A stretch of 64,000 nucleotides of DNA from Helicobacter suis (GTDB lineage: Bacteria > Campylobacterota > Campylobacteria > Campylobacterales > Helicobacteraceae): contig NZ_CABIKG010000006.1 in assembly GCF_902196125.1 (NCBI RefSeq), positions 36,299 through 100,298 of the forward strand, given 5' to 3'. The notes below the pieces were generated by a model that saw nothing but the letters and a program-made list of their open reading frames with translations, ran no database searches and had not been told where the DNA came from. Numbering within the stretch: the first letter of the stretch is position 1; the number at the start of each line of letters is the position of its first letter. This document shows, piece after piece, positions 1 to 7,483 of the stretch. The translations under genes were made by a program, and so were the position numbers.

Positions 1-530
1 CAATGAGTACAGATTATAGTATCGGGGTGGTTACTAATGATATTTACACCAAAGAGGACGCTGAATTTTTATGCAAAAATTCAGTGATGCCAAGAGAGCG
101 CATCATCGGGGTAGAAACCGGAGGTTGCCCACATACTGCCATTAGAGAAGATGCCTCCATGAATTTAGAAGCAGTAGAGGAACTGCATAAGAAATTTCCA
201 GATATCCAACTCATGTTTATTGAAAGCGGGGGGGATAATCTTTCTACCACCTTTAACCCAGAGCTAGCCGACTTTACAATTTTTGTTATTGATGTGGCTG
301 AGGGGGATAAAATCCCTAGAAAAGGAGGACCGGGCATTACGCGATCTGATCTGCTCATCATTAATAAAATTGATCTAGCACCCTATGTGGGGGCAGATTT
401 GGGTGTGATGGATCGCGACTCTAAAAAAATGCGCGGTGAGAAACCTTTTTTATTCACCAATATCCGTAATAAAGAAGGGCTTGATCGCGTCATAGGCTGG
501 ATTAAAAAATACGCGCTTTTAGAAGATTAA
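1..530 (+). CDS. ureG: Urease accessory GTPase UreG (5' end outside window)
   Basis: Cytoplasmic GTPase that drives nickel delivery into urease together with UreF, UreH and UreE. About 175 of the usual ~199 residues are visible. The window begins just after the N-terminal Walker A region, so the P-loop is missing only because of the window edge. Visible UreG signatures are the [14 protein letters not shown] metal-binding Cys-Pro-His motif, ESGGDNL, the FVIDVAEGD strand and the NKID guanine-recognition motif. It ends 1 nt before ureH, as expected at the distal end of the ure operon. The family assignment is near certain. Confidence 0.97.
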   Translation, partial: MSTDYSIGVVTNDIYTKEDAEFLCKNSVMPRERIIGVETGGCPHTAIREDASMNLEAVEELHKKFPDIQLMFIESGGDNLSTTFNPELADFTIFVIDVAEGDKIPRKGGPGITRSDLLIINKIDLAPYVGADLGVMDRDSKKMRGEKPFLFTNIRNKEGLDRVIGWIKKYALLED

Positions 531-531
531 A

Positions 532-1371
532 ATGGAGCAAGTAAGCAGTTACCCACAAGAATCAAAGCTCTATTTAAAAACTAAGATAGGGCAAAATGGC
601 CGTTGTATCATTGAGGATAATTATTTCACCCCCCCCTTTAAACTCATGCCTCCCTTTTATGAGGGAAATCGCGCAGAGATTATACTTATTGCGGTGAGTC
701 CGGGAATGCTAAAGGGTGATGCGCATGATATTAAAATAGAAGTAGGCCCACATTGCCAGCTAAAGCTCTCTAGCCAAAGTTTTGAGAAAATCCAAGATAC
801 AGAAGATGGCTATGCTAGCCGTAACACACAAATCCAAGTTAAGCCCCACGCCTTTTTAGACTTCTCCCCCCTGCCTCTTATTCCTTTTAAAAACGCGCAT
901 TTTCAAAACCACAGCTCTATTATTTTACACCCTGACTCACAACTGCTTTATAGCGAAATTATCACCGCCGGACGCATCGCCCATGGCGAAACTTTTGCCT
1001 TCAAGCGCCTACATTCTACGCTAAATATCTCCTATCAAGAAAATAGCACTACAAGGCCCCTCTTTTTAGATAATACTTTACTAGAACCTATGCATATGGA
1101 TTTAAAAAATCCCTGTATGTTTGGAGACTTTACCCATTATCTTAATGCCATTCTTTTTATCAAAAACCTATCCTTAGAAAATATCAAAACACTTATTGAG
1201 CAATCTAAACTTAATGCGGGGGTGAGTACACTACCTGCAAGGTTAGCAAAGGGTTATAGCAGCCTATGTATCAAAGCCCTAGCCTGTGGCTCAGAACCCT
1301 TATTAAACTTGCGCAAGGCAATATCCCAACTGTTTTTAGTGAATCAAACTGAGGGGTTATTTTGTGGGTAA
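532..1371 (+). CDS. ureH: Urease accessory protein UreH (UreD family)
   Basis: Scaffold protein (UreD in other bacteria) that binds apo-urease and recruits UreF and UreG for nickel insertion in the cytoplasm. The 279 residues are slightly longer than the ~265 typical of H. pylori. Family features seen are the PGMLKGD segment, the SSQSFEKI segment and a GRIAHGE motif. The ATG is 1 nt after the ureG stop, so the two genes are translationally coupled. Codons around residues 33-35 contain a run of eight C (629-636), a minor slippage risk. The 3' end overlaps the convergent epimerase gene by 15 nt. Confidence 0.95.
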   Translation: MEQVSSYPQESKLYLKTKIGQNGRCIIEDNYFTPPFKLMPPFYEGNRAEIILIAVSPGMLKGDAHDIKIEVGPHCQLKLSSQSFEKIQDTEDGYASRNTQIQVKPHAFLDFSPLPLIPFKNAHFQNHSSIILHPDSQLLYSEIITAGRIAHGETFAFKRLHSTLNISYQENSTTRPLFLDNTLLEPMHMDLKNPCMFGDFTHYLNAILFIKNLSLENIKTLIEQSKLNAGVSTLPARLAKGYSSLCIKALACGSEPLLNLRKAISQLFLVNQTEGLFCG

Positions 1372-2118
1372 GCAAAATTGCGCGCTCCATTCTGGAAATG
1401 TGTTACAAAATTTACTAGTATCTAATCGTTTATCCTGATCAGCGACATTATAAATACCGCTTTTATCACTCTGTGTTGCTAAAAAGGCGGCAAATACAGC
1501 GGCATCAACATGCAGGGAGGGGGCAAATTCTACGGGCGCTTTATAGCCAGAATCTGCGCCATAAAGCCAACCATTGCGCAAGATAATTGCCGTGTTAAAC
1601 TTACCATTAAGCACTTGTTGTTCAAGGCTATCAACAGCCTGAGCCGTTTGGCCATAAATAGGATCATTAAAATCAAGCAATGGGGATTCTTCTGTGTGGG
1701 GTTGGTTGCTTGGAGCATAGACAAAGGCAATACTTTGGGCTAGGAATTTTTTAACACTAGCCTTTTGTGCTGCACGCACAAGATTATGCGTACCCTCATT
1801 ACGGATACGCGCGTTGCGCACCAAAGCCTCTGGCATTTTATCAGCAGGCAAGCCATCTGGCAAGTCGGTAAGCTGGTGGATAACAATTTCAGGCTGTATT
1901 GCCATAATAGCCTGCTCTAGTGTGTCTGTATCAAATACATCTACAACAACGGGTTTAACACCAATGGCTATTAGTTTATCAACTTTTGTAGTAAAACGGG
2001 TCGTACCAAATACGGGATAACCAGCCCCCACTAACATTTTTGCTAGCGGATAACCAATAACACCGCTTGCACCCGCTAAAAAAATAGTTTTATCTGATAA
2101 CTCTTTTTTCCCAAGCAT
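1357..2118 (-). CDS. NAD(P)-dependent epimerase/dehydratase-like (atypical SDR)
   Basis: A 253-residue Rossmann protein. A GASGVIG dinucleotide-binding loop lies near residues 16-22, followed by an SDR-like core (VVVDVFD, a YGQTAQAVD active-site region, RNGWLYG). Extended SDR epimerases normally carry YxxxK; here the Tyr is present but the Lys position is not, so catalysis as an epimerase is doubtful. It resembles small NAD-dependent epimerase/NmrA-like proteins. It lies convergent to ureH with a 15-nt overlap and has an IS-derived repeat tract directly upstream, which suggests an acquired gene. Substrate unknown. Confidence 0.6.
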   Translation of the reverse strand: MLGKKELSDKTIFLAGASGVIGYPLAKMLVGAGYPVFGTTRFTTKVDKLIAIGVKPVVVDVFDTDTLEQAIMAIQPEIVIHQLTDLPDGLPADKMPEALVRNARIRNEGTHNLVRAAQKASVKKFLAQSIAFVYAPSNQPHTEESPLLDFNDPIYGQTAQAVDSLEQQVLNGKFNTAIILRNGWLYGADSGYKAPVEFAPSLHVDAAVFAAFLATQSDKSGIYNVADQDKRLDTSKFCNTFPEWSAQFCLPTK

Positions 2119-2133
2119 GGCAAACCTTTAGTT

Positions 2134-2293
2134 TTTGACTCCTCGCGCTCTTAAGCTTGCAGGATTGATTAGAATTAATAAAGCTTGAAGCTGAGCTCTA
2201 CTAGCTTAAGAGTAAAGCCCTTACCCTAAGGATTATAGACTTTTTTAGCATGTGCTTTAATCCGCTTAGCTCTTGTAGGCTTAAGCGTAGTTT
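2134..2293 (-). repeat. Degenerate copy of the IS200/IS605-type mini-element
   Basis: This stretch aligns by eye with the adjacent intact 180-bp copy. It shares a TTGAC start, a CGCGCTCT block, GGATTGA, AAGCTTG, CTACTAGC, an AGAGT...AAGCCCTTAC block and GATTATAG, but it has lost the clean terminal hairpins. It lies tail to tail with the intact copy, so two insertions or a duplication occurred upstream of the epimerase gene. Boundaries are approximate. Confidence 0.55.
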
Positions 2294-2473
2294 TTGACAT
2301 ACTCCCCGCGCTCTAGCTTACTGGATTGAGAGGATCATCAAGGCTTGGTAGCTAGGCGGTCTACCAGCCTCTACTCCAAGAGTTGAGCCCTTACTCTGTC
2401 CGCAATTATAGCACAAAACCTCATGTCGCCCTTTATCCCCACAGCCAAAGCTAGGGGCTTTACGGCGCAATGG
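2294..2473 (-). mobile_element. 180-bp transposase-less IS200/IS605 (ISHp608-like) mini-element, copy 1
   Basis: On the minus strand the element follows TTAC (2474-2477). It begins CCATTGCGCCGTAAAGCC, has a left subterminal hairpin (CCCCTAGCTTTGGC with GGGGATA), a core, and a right hairpin, and ends in TCAA. TTAC target and TCAA right end are the cleavage tetranucleotides known for ISHp608. There is no tnpA or tnpB. The right half resembles the 3' omega-RNA region of TnpB-bearing elements. Two other intact copies occur in the window. Confidence 0.75.
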
Positions 2474-2489
2474 GTAATTTTATTTAATC

Positions 2490-3056
2490 TTAACCCTTGA
2501 GTTTTTCTAAATACTCCCCAGTTTGGGTATTAACTTTAATTACCTCCCCCTCTAGTACATGGAAAGGCACTTGCACCACAGCGCCAGTTTCCAGAGTTGC
2601 GGGTTTCTTACTTGCACTAGAGGTATCCCCTCTAAAATTAGGCGGGGTTTGTGTGATCTTTAGTGCCACCACTTGGGCTACTTCCACTGAAATAGCCTTT
2701 TCATTATGAAAGAGTACATCTACTTGTGAGCCTTCTAACATCCATTTAGGCGCCTCGCCTACTTGATCGCTACTTAATGCAATTTGCTCGTAACTCTCTG
2801 TATCCATAAACTGGTAAGCCGACCCGTCAAAATAGAGAAATTGCATGGGTTTTTGCAATAAATTAGGCTCCTCGCACTTATCCCCCGCGTGAAAAGTCTT
2901 TTCTATCACCTTGCCATCTAAAAAAGACTTGATTTTAGCCCGTACAAAGGCTGCTCCCTTGCCCGGTTTGACATGTTGGTACTCTACAATGCGATAAGGT
3001 ACGCCTTGTATTTCAATTTTTAGATTTTTTTTAAGTTCGCCCATTCCAATAGCCAT
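2490..3056 (-). CDS. efp: Elongation factor P
   Basis: Ribosome-binding factor that relieves stalling at polyproline stretches. The 188-residue length fits the three-beta-domain family. The [12 protein letters not shown] loop around residue 34 shows an unblocked Lys at the tip, the position modified in lysylated EF-Ps. The typical C-terminal signature leading to [10 protein letters not shown] is present. It lies downstream of fba and the parvulin gene in the same order as in H. pylori, 9 nt after fba. Confidence 0.97.
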   Translation of the reverse strand: MAIGMGELKKNLKIEIQGVPYRIVEYQHVKPGKGAAFVRAKIKSFLDGKVIEKTFHAGDKCEEPNLLQKPMQFLYFDGSAYQFMDTESYEQIALSSDQVGEAPKWMLEGSQVDVLFHNEKAISVEVAQVVALKITQTPPNFRGDTSSASKKPATLETGAVVQVPFHVLEGEVIKVNTQTGEYLEKLKG

Positions 3057-3065
3057 GCATTCTCC

Positions 3066-3989
3066 TTAAATTTTATGTGCGCTACCCAAAATCTGCATGC
3101 GCTCCACAATTACAGCTTTTACCGCTTCAATCCCGGGATTAAAATACTTGCGCAAGTCAAACTCGCTAGGATTCTCCTGTGCCATTTTGCGCACCTGAGC
3201 GATAAAGGCTAGGCGCAAATCTGTATCAATATTAACTTTATTCACCCCGCCTTTAATCGCTTCCTCAAGAAAAGCAAAGGGCACGCCCTTACTCCCTTTT
3301 AAATCCCCACCAGTAGCTAAAAAAGCCTGCCTTACGCCTTCAGGAATGGAGCTAGCCCCGTGTAGTACCAGTGGAATATTGGTGCGCTTTTTGACCTCTA
3401 CTAATCGTTTAAAATCCAATTTAGGCTCGCCTTTAAATTTAAACGCCCCATGGCTAGTGCCAATGGCTGGGGCTAAATAATCCACATGGCTTTTTTGGAC
3501 AAATTCTTCGGCTTCATTAGGATTAACTAATACCGCCTCTTTTTCATCTACAGAAATATTATCCTCTATACCCATTAAGCGGCCTAACTCTGCTTCTACA
3601 CTTACGCCATGGGCGTGGGCGTATTCTACAACTTGCGTGGTGAGTTCTAAATTTTCTTTAAAAGGGTGGTGGGAGGCATCAATCATAACAGAGGTAAAAC
3701 CCGCATCTACAGCTTTTTTACAACTCTCAAAACTGGTTCCATGATCTAAATGCAAAGCTACAGGGATCTGCGGGTAGCGTTTGGCCATTGTGTGTACTAG
3801 ACTTAAAACCATGTCTATGCCTAAATATTTAATCGCCCCCTCGCTAGCCTGCACGATTAAGGGCGATTGGGCGCTATCAGCCGCCTCAAAGATAGCCCGC
3901 AACATCTCTACATTGACAAAATTAAACGCCCCCACTCCATAGCCCTCTTTATGGGCTTTATTAAGAATCTCACTTCCCTTTACTAGCAT
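3066..3989 (-). CDS. fba: Class II fructose-bisphosphate aldolase
   Basis: Zinc-dependent aldolase interconverting fructose-1,6-bisphosphate with dihydroxyacetone phosphate and glyceraldehyde-3-phosphate. The protein has 307 residues, the usual length for epsilonproteobacteria. Class II motifs visible: HLDHG with the catalytic Asp and zinc His, AELGRLMGIEDN, GTSHGAFKF, LHGASS and KVNIDTDLR. It sits between the periplasmic PPIase gene and efp, with 9-nt gaps on both sides, so the three are probably co-transcribed. Confidence 0.97.
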   Translation of the reverse strand: MLVKGSEILNKAHKEGYGVGAFNFVNVEMLRAIFEAADSAQSPLIVQASEGAIKYLGIDMVLSLVHTMAKRYPQIPVALHLDHGTSFESCKKAVDAGFTSVMIDASHHPFKENLELTTQVVEYAHAHGVSVEAELGRLMGIEDNISVDEKEAVLVNPNEAEEFVQKSHVDYLAPAIGTSHGAFKFKGEPKLDFKRLVEVKKRTNIPLVLHGASSIPEGVRQAFLATGGDLKGSKGVPFAFLEEAIKGGVNKVNIDTDLRLAFIAQVRKMAQENPSEFDLRKYFNPGIEAVKAVIVERMQILGSAHKI

Positions 3990-3998
3990 TTAAGCCTC

Positions 3999-4907
3999 TC
4001 AATCTTGGACAATATTAATCCGTACATTTTTACGCAATTTTTCCAATTCCCCCTTGACATATTCTTGGAATTGGTGTTCTTTAAGAATACCAATAATGGT
4101 TTGTCTGGCTTGTTCAAAAGTAGGCATTTTGGGTTCGTTTTTACTCATCAGATAGATAACATGGTAGCCAAATTCTGTTTTTACAGGGGTTTTAGTGTAG
4201 CTACCGGGTTTAAGAGCAAAAACAGCGTTAGAAAACTCAGGCGCCATTTGGTTTTTTTGGAATTTACCTAAATCCCCCCCATTTTTGGAATTTTTGGTAT
4301 TTGGATCAATGGATTCGCGGTTAGCAATTTCAATAAACTCTTTTTCTATACGGGTTTTAGGGGTTTTATTAAGCTCAGAGATCACCCGTTTAGCATCGGC
4401 TTCTGTTTTGACAAGAATATGTCTTGCTTGGGCTTCTTGTTGGACAAATTGCGCCTTATTGGCTTGGTAATATTTTCTTAGTTGATCTTCTGGAATATCC
4501 TCTTTACCAATTGACTCTGCTTGGCGTTTAGCCCAAATTTCTACAAGTAGCTGTTTTTTATAGCCAGCCATTCTTTTAGCAAACTCTGCTGTATCGTCTA
4601 ATTTCTCTTTTTTAGCTTCTCTTTCAATCAATAGATTATTAATTGCTTGCTCAAGTAAGGCTTTTTTTTGTTCAGGTTTAAGTTTATTAAAGTCAAAATT
4701 GGGGTTGCGCTGTTTGATCACATCAAAATCATTCTCTGTAATGCTCACCACATCGGGTTTATCAGACCTACTATGTCTACCATGTCTGCCTTTCTTTTTG
4801 CTTGTTTGTGTGTCTGGGAAAGTTACTGTGGCTAAAGTCTTAGCCCCAACAATTCCCACACTAAGAATACCCGTTAATACAAAACCCATAAAGCTTTTTT
4901 TAACCAT
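3999..4907 (-). CDS. Periplasmic peptidyl-prolyl cis-trans isomerase (parvulin, PEB4/CBF2-like)
   Basis: Secreted SurA/PpiC-type chaperone. An N-terminal signal sequence (MVKKSFMGFVLTGILSVG, cleavage near VGA) is followed by a helical SurA-N-like region and a parvulin domain starting at ARHILVKTEADAKRVI and ending with the FGYHVIYLM strand. The ATG at 4907 is preferred over one 12 nt upstream because GGAG lies 6 nt before it. A TAGAAT -10 box lies about 60 bp upstream. It is the first gene of the PPIase-fba-efp unit. The family orthologue in Campylobacter and H. pylori is an antigenic chaperone. Confidence 0.93.
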   Translation of the reverse strand: MVKKSFMGFVLTGILSVGIVGAKTLATVTFPDTQTSKKKGRHGRHSRSDKPDVVSITENDFDVIKQRNPNFDFNKLKPEQKKALLEQAINNLLIEREAKKEKLDDTAEFAKRMAGYKKQLLVEIWAKRQAESIGKEDIPEDQLRKYYQANKAQFVQQEAQARHILVKTEADAKRVISELNKTPKTRIEKEFIEIANRESIDPNTKNSKNGGDLGKFQKNQMAPEFSNAVFALKPGSYTKTPVKTEFGYHVIYLMSKNEPKMPTFEQARQTIIGILKEHQFQEYVKGELEKLRKNVRINIVQD

Positions 4908-4964
4908 AAAGTTCTCCAAAGTATTGTAAAATGAGACCTCGCATGTGCAAGGTATGAAGAGGGC

Positions 4965-4970
4965 ATTCTA
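4965..4970 (-). promoter_or_regulatory. Putative sigma-80 promoter for PPIase-fba-efp
   Basis: On the minus strand the sequence reads TGCTAGAAT, an extended -10 box with 5 of 6 matches to TATAAT, 57 nt before the ATG. Helicobacter sigma-80 promoters depend mainly on such extended -10 boxes. Confidence 0.45.
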
Positions 4971-5019
4971 GCATGCTAAACTTAATAAAAGCCATGTAGC
5001 ACTTTAAGAAAGAGGAAGT

Positions 5020-5736
5020 ATGAACACACCACTGCAAACTGTTAAACAAAGCTGGAAAGATTTTTTAAGCTGGAAAATGTTAGCTCTTAATTTAGGCCCT
5101 GTTGTAGTTGGCCTGCTCTTTTGGGGTATTTTACTCTTTTACTTTGGGGGAAACTTAGTACGCATCTTAGAGGGTTTTTTGCCCACTAGTTGGTATCAAT
5201 ACGCCCACACCAGCGGTTTATTACCCGCCTTATTTCTGCTTGCTTTTAAACTCTTTGCCTATGTTTTACTTGTGCTCTTGGTATTAGTTTTAAGCTTAGT
5301 GGGCAATCTTTTTATCTCTCTTTTTTATACCCCCTTTGTGATTGCCTCTTTACACAAGCGCTATTACAGCGATTTAGCCTTAGAAAATTTTGGAGATTTG
5401 AGCCGCAATATCCAGCATTTTTTAAAACAGCTAGCTTATTTGTGTTTGTTTTTGGTGGTGTGCATTCCGCTTTATTTCATTCCCTTTATCGGGGTGTTTG
5501 TCTCTCTTATCCCACATTATTTCTTTTTCAAAAACACCCTTTGCTTTGATGTGGGCAGCTCTATTTATAACGAACAAACCTACCAAAAAATCCTTGTAGA
5601 CTACAAAGTGATTAACCATAAAATCGCCATTGCAGCCTATCTTTTTTCTCTTATCCCTATTTTTAATTTCTTTGCTACTTTACTCCAAACCATCATTCTA
5701 GCCCGCCACTTTTTAGAAATTAAAGCACAAGCTTAG
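5020..5736 (+). CDS. EI24/CysZ-like polytopic membrane protein
   Basis: An inner-membrane protein of 238 residues with about four to five hydrophobic segments (around residues 25-50, 75-110, 140-175 and 205-230). The arrangement matches the EI24 domain family, which includes the CysZ sulfate permease. RBS AGAGGAAG lies 5 nt before the ATG. The 3' end overlaps convergent crcB by 4 nt. Substrate cannot be read from the sequence. Confidence 0.7.
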   Translation: MNTPLQTVKQSWKDFLSWKMLALNLGPVVVGLLFWGILLFYFGGNLVRILEGFLPTSWYQYAHTSGLLPALFLLAFKLFAYVLLVLLVLVLSLVGNLFISLFYTPFVIASLHKRYYSDLALENFGDLSRNIQHFLKQLAYLCLFLVVCIPLYFIPFIGVFVSLIPHYFFFKNTLCFDVGSSIYNEQTYQKILVDYKVINHKIAIAAYLFSLIPIFNFFATLLQTIILARHFLEIKAQA

Positions 5737-6110
5737 CTAAAAAACTTGGCTAGCCCCCAACCTAAAGCCACGCATAAAAAACCCAAAAGGTTACTCCCTA
5801 AAACATACACAAGGGCTTCCAAAAGCGCCTGTTTTTGCAATAATTTAAGCGTGTCTAGCCCAAAGGAAGAGAAAGTTGTAAAACCCCCTAAAACACCGGT
5901 GATTAAAAGCGCGCTCATTTTATCACCTAGTAAAGATTTAGCGGCCAAATGCCCCAAAAGGCCAATTACAAAACAACCGATAAGATTGACGCTAAAGGTG
6001 CCAAGAGGAAAACTTTCCCAGATTAAAAAACGCGTAGGCATCATTTTACCCACAAAGTAGCGCAAAGAAGCCCCAATAGCCCCGCCTAAAGCGACCCAAA
6101 AAACCAGCAT
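5733..6110 (-). CDS. crcB: Fluoride channel CrcB/Fluc
   Basis: Small dual-topology fluoride export channel of the inner membrane. The 125 residues hold four hydrophobic helices. Family motifs are visible: GGAIGASLRYFVG near the N-terminus, NLIGCFVIG in helix 2, and GVLGGFTTFSSFG, which contains the Phe and Thr residues lining the fluoride pathway. No fluoride riboswitch is recognisable upstream. The order crcB-hemD-rhodanese-dld matches H. pylori. Confidence 0.93.
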   Translation of the reverse strand: MLVFWVALGGAIGASLRYFVGKMMPTRFLIWESFPLGTFSVNLIGCFVIGLLGHLAAKSLLGDKMSALLITGVLGGFTTFSSFGLDTLKLLQKQALLEALVYVLGSNLLGFLCVALGWGLAKFFS

Positions 6111-6145
6111 TTAAACTCCTTGTTTTTTTTAATCTTAATACAAAA

Positions 6146-6805
6146 TCAGAGGGTTTTAGCCAATGTAATACATTCTTGTAAGCAGGGTTTGGGGCTTTTA
6201 AGAGCGTGGATATTTGGCCCAAAAGTTTTAAAAGTACTCTCACCTAGCGCAATGGCAGTATAAGAATTATCCCAGCTAAAACAATGAGAAAAGATTTTAT
6301 AAGCACTAGGCGCGCTAAAAATTAATACAGAATGGGGTTTTGGTTTATTTGTGAGTTTAAGGGGTTTATTTTCATAAACAATTAAAGAGGGCAAATGATC
6401 AAAGAGAGAAGAGGCCACTTCTTTAGCGCGTATAAAAAGGGTGTTTTTAGGGAGGGTGATTTCTTGAGCCAAATCTTTAGCATGGCCACCTTGACCCACA
6501 AATGCCACACAAAAGCCTAAATCTTTAGCAACTTGAGCGCTTTTCTCTGCTAAGACAAAAACAGGGAGGGTTTTTAAAAAATTAAGTGCTTTTGTTTCTA
6601 AGGAATGGGTAAGAGCTAGGGGGGCGTGTTTGGAGGTAAAAAGCAAAGCTTGCATACTTTCAATTAAAAGAGGCGGGCTAAGAGCAGAGCTTAAAAAACC
6701 CTCTTTGTAGACAAGGGGCAAGTAGATAATTTGGCTACAGATGAGATTTAAAACGGTCTTATCGCCCAAGTAGGGGGTAGCCCCCACCACTACAATAGGG
6801 CGCAT
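6146..6805 (-). CDS. hemD: Uroporphyrinogen-III synthase
   Basis: Cyclises hydroxymethylbilane to uroporphyrinogen III in haem synthesis. HemD is a poorly conserved family; the 219 residues show its two-lobed alternating pattern and key segments such as LLFTSKHAP, VGQGGHAKDLA, LFIRAKEVAS, VLIFSAPSAYKIF and IALGESTFKTF. It starts at the base where the rhodanese gene ends. Assignment rests on these motifs plus the conserved neighbourhood. Confidence 0.85.
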   Translation of the reverse strand: MRPIVVVGATPYLGDKTVLNLICSQIIYLPLVYKEGFLSSALSPPLLIESMQALLFTSKHAPLALTHSLETKALNFLKTLPVFVLAEKSAQVAKDLGFCVAFVGQGGHAKDLAQEITLPKNTLFIRAKEVASSLFDHLPSLIVYENKPLKLTNKPKPHSVLIFSAPSAYKIFSHCFSWDNSYTAIALGESTFKTFGPNIHALKSPKPCLQECITLAKTL

Positions 6806-7119
6806 TAGCCCCTTACTACCTCCAAGCCAAAAGCCTTAAAATCCTCAAAATTAGCCTTGAGAAAGTAAATATTTTCCACCCCTGCACTATGCAATAAGCT
6901 TGCATACCTTGCAGCGGTGTTTCCATGCCAGCATTGCAACAGGATTTTTTGATCTTTACAAGAGAGGGCAAAATCTTTAATGGCCTCTAAATCCTCCAGA
7001 TTTTTAGCTTCTTTTAGATGCGCCTCTTGGTAGGATTTTGCATCGCGAATATCTAAAATGCAATAATCCTTAGGGTTAAAATCCTGCAAATCTATACAGT
7101 GGCTAGCTTCTTTTATCAT
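6805..7119 (-). CDS. Rhodanese-like single-domain protein
   Basis: A one-domain rhodanese of about 104 residues. The segment LDIRDAKSYQEAHLKEAKN is the N-terminal half of the fold and QCWHGNTAARYAS is the active-site loop, with Cys as the presumed persulfide-carrying residue. An open frame extends upstream to 7149, but that part is the right end of an IS mini-element. The start at 7119 (or 7122) has AAAGGA 3-6 nt upstream and is preferred. It precedes hemD by one base. Confidence 0.85.
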   Translation of the reverse strand: MIKEASHCIDLQDFNPKDYCILDIRDAKSYQEAHLKEAKNLEDLEAIKDFALSCKDQKILLQCWHGNTAARYASLLHSAGVENIYFLKANFEDFKAFGLEVVRG

Positions 7120-7133
7120 CATTAATCCTTTAA

Positions 7134-7315
7134 TTGACATACTCCCCATAGCTAAAACTAGGGGATTCTGGGATCATCAAGGCTTGCCCGCTAGACGGGT
7201 CTTACAGCCTCTACTCCAAGAGTTGATGCCCCAACTCTGTCCGCGATTATAGCACAACCTTAACATATCGCCTTATATCCCCATAGCTAAAGCTAGAGGC
7301 TTTACGGCGCAGTGG
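7134..7315 (-). mobile_element. 182-bp transposase-less IS200/IS605 (ISHp608-like) mini-element, copy 2
   Basis: On the minus strand, TTAC (7316-7319) is followed by CCACTGCGCCGTAAAGCC. Then come the left hairpin (CCTCTAGCTTTAGC with GGGGATA), a core with two strong stem-loops (CAACTCTTGGAG and GACCCGTCTAGCGGGC), and the right hairpin CCCCTAGTTTTAGCTATGGGG ending GAGTATGTCAA. The hairpin placement next to TCAA matches right ends of IS200/IS605 elements and the scaffold of TnpB omega-RNAs. No transposase is encoded. Its end lies 15 nt before the rhodanese start. Confidence 0.8.
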
Positions 7316-7448
7316 GTAAAGTGGTGTGCATTGTAGCATATACAGAAGGGTTTATTCTACCTGCTAAAGTGGGATTTTTGCTAAAAATAATTAATAATTA
7401 AAAGTTTTAGCACCCCTATAGATGAGAGCCAAAGTGTGCTAAAAGTGG

Positions 7449-7454
7449 TAAAAT
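7449..7454 (+). promoter_or_regulatory. Putative -10 box for dld
   Basis: TAAAAT lies 30 nt before the dld ATG in an AT-rich stretch with periodic A/T runs upstream (7380-7400). It is the only promoter-like site between the mini-element and the gene. Confidence 0.35.
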
Positions 7455-7483
7455 ATTTTCCCATATTAAAATAAAGGTTGATC

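Noticed and set aside
1..530. UreG lacking its P-loop
   Set aside because: The missing Walker A lies upstream of the window edge; this is truncation by the window, not by the genome.
6146..6243. Extra minus-strand and plus-strand frames inside hemD, clpA, dld and other genes
   Set aside because: They are out-of-frame shadows of well-supported genes, with no RBS and no family features.
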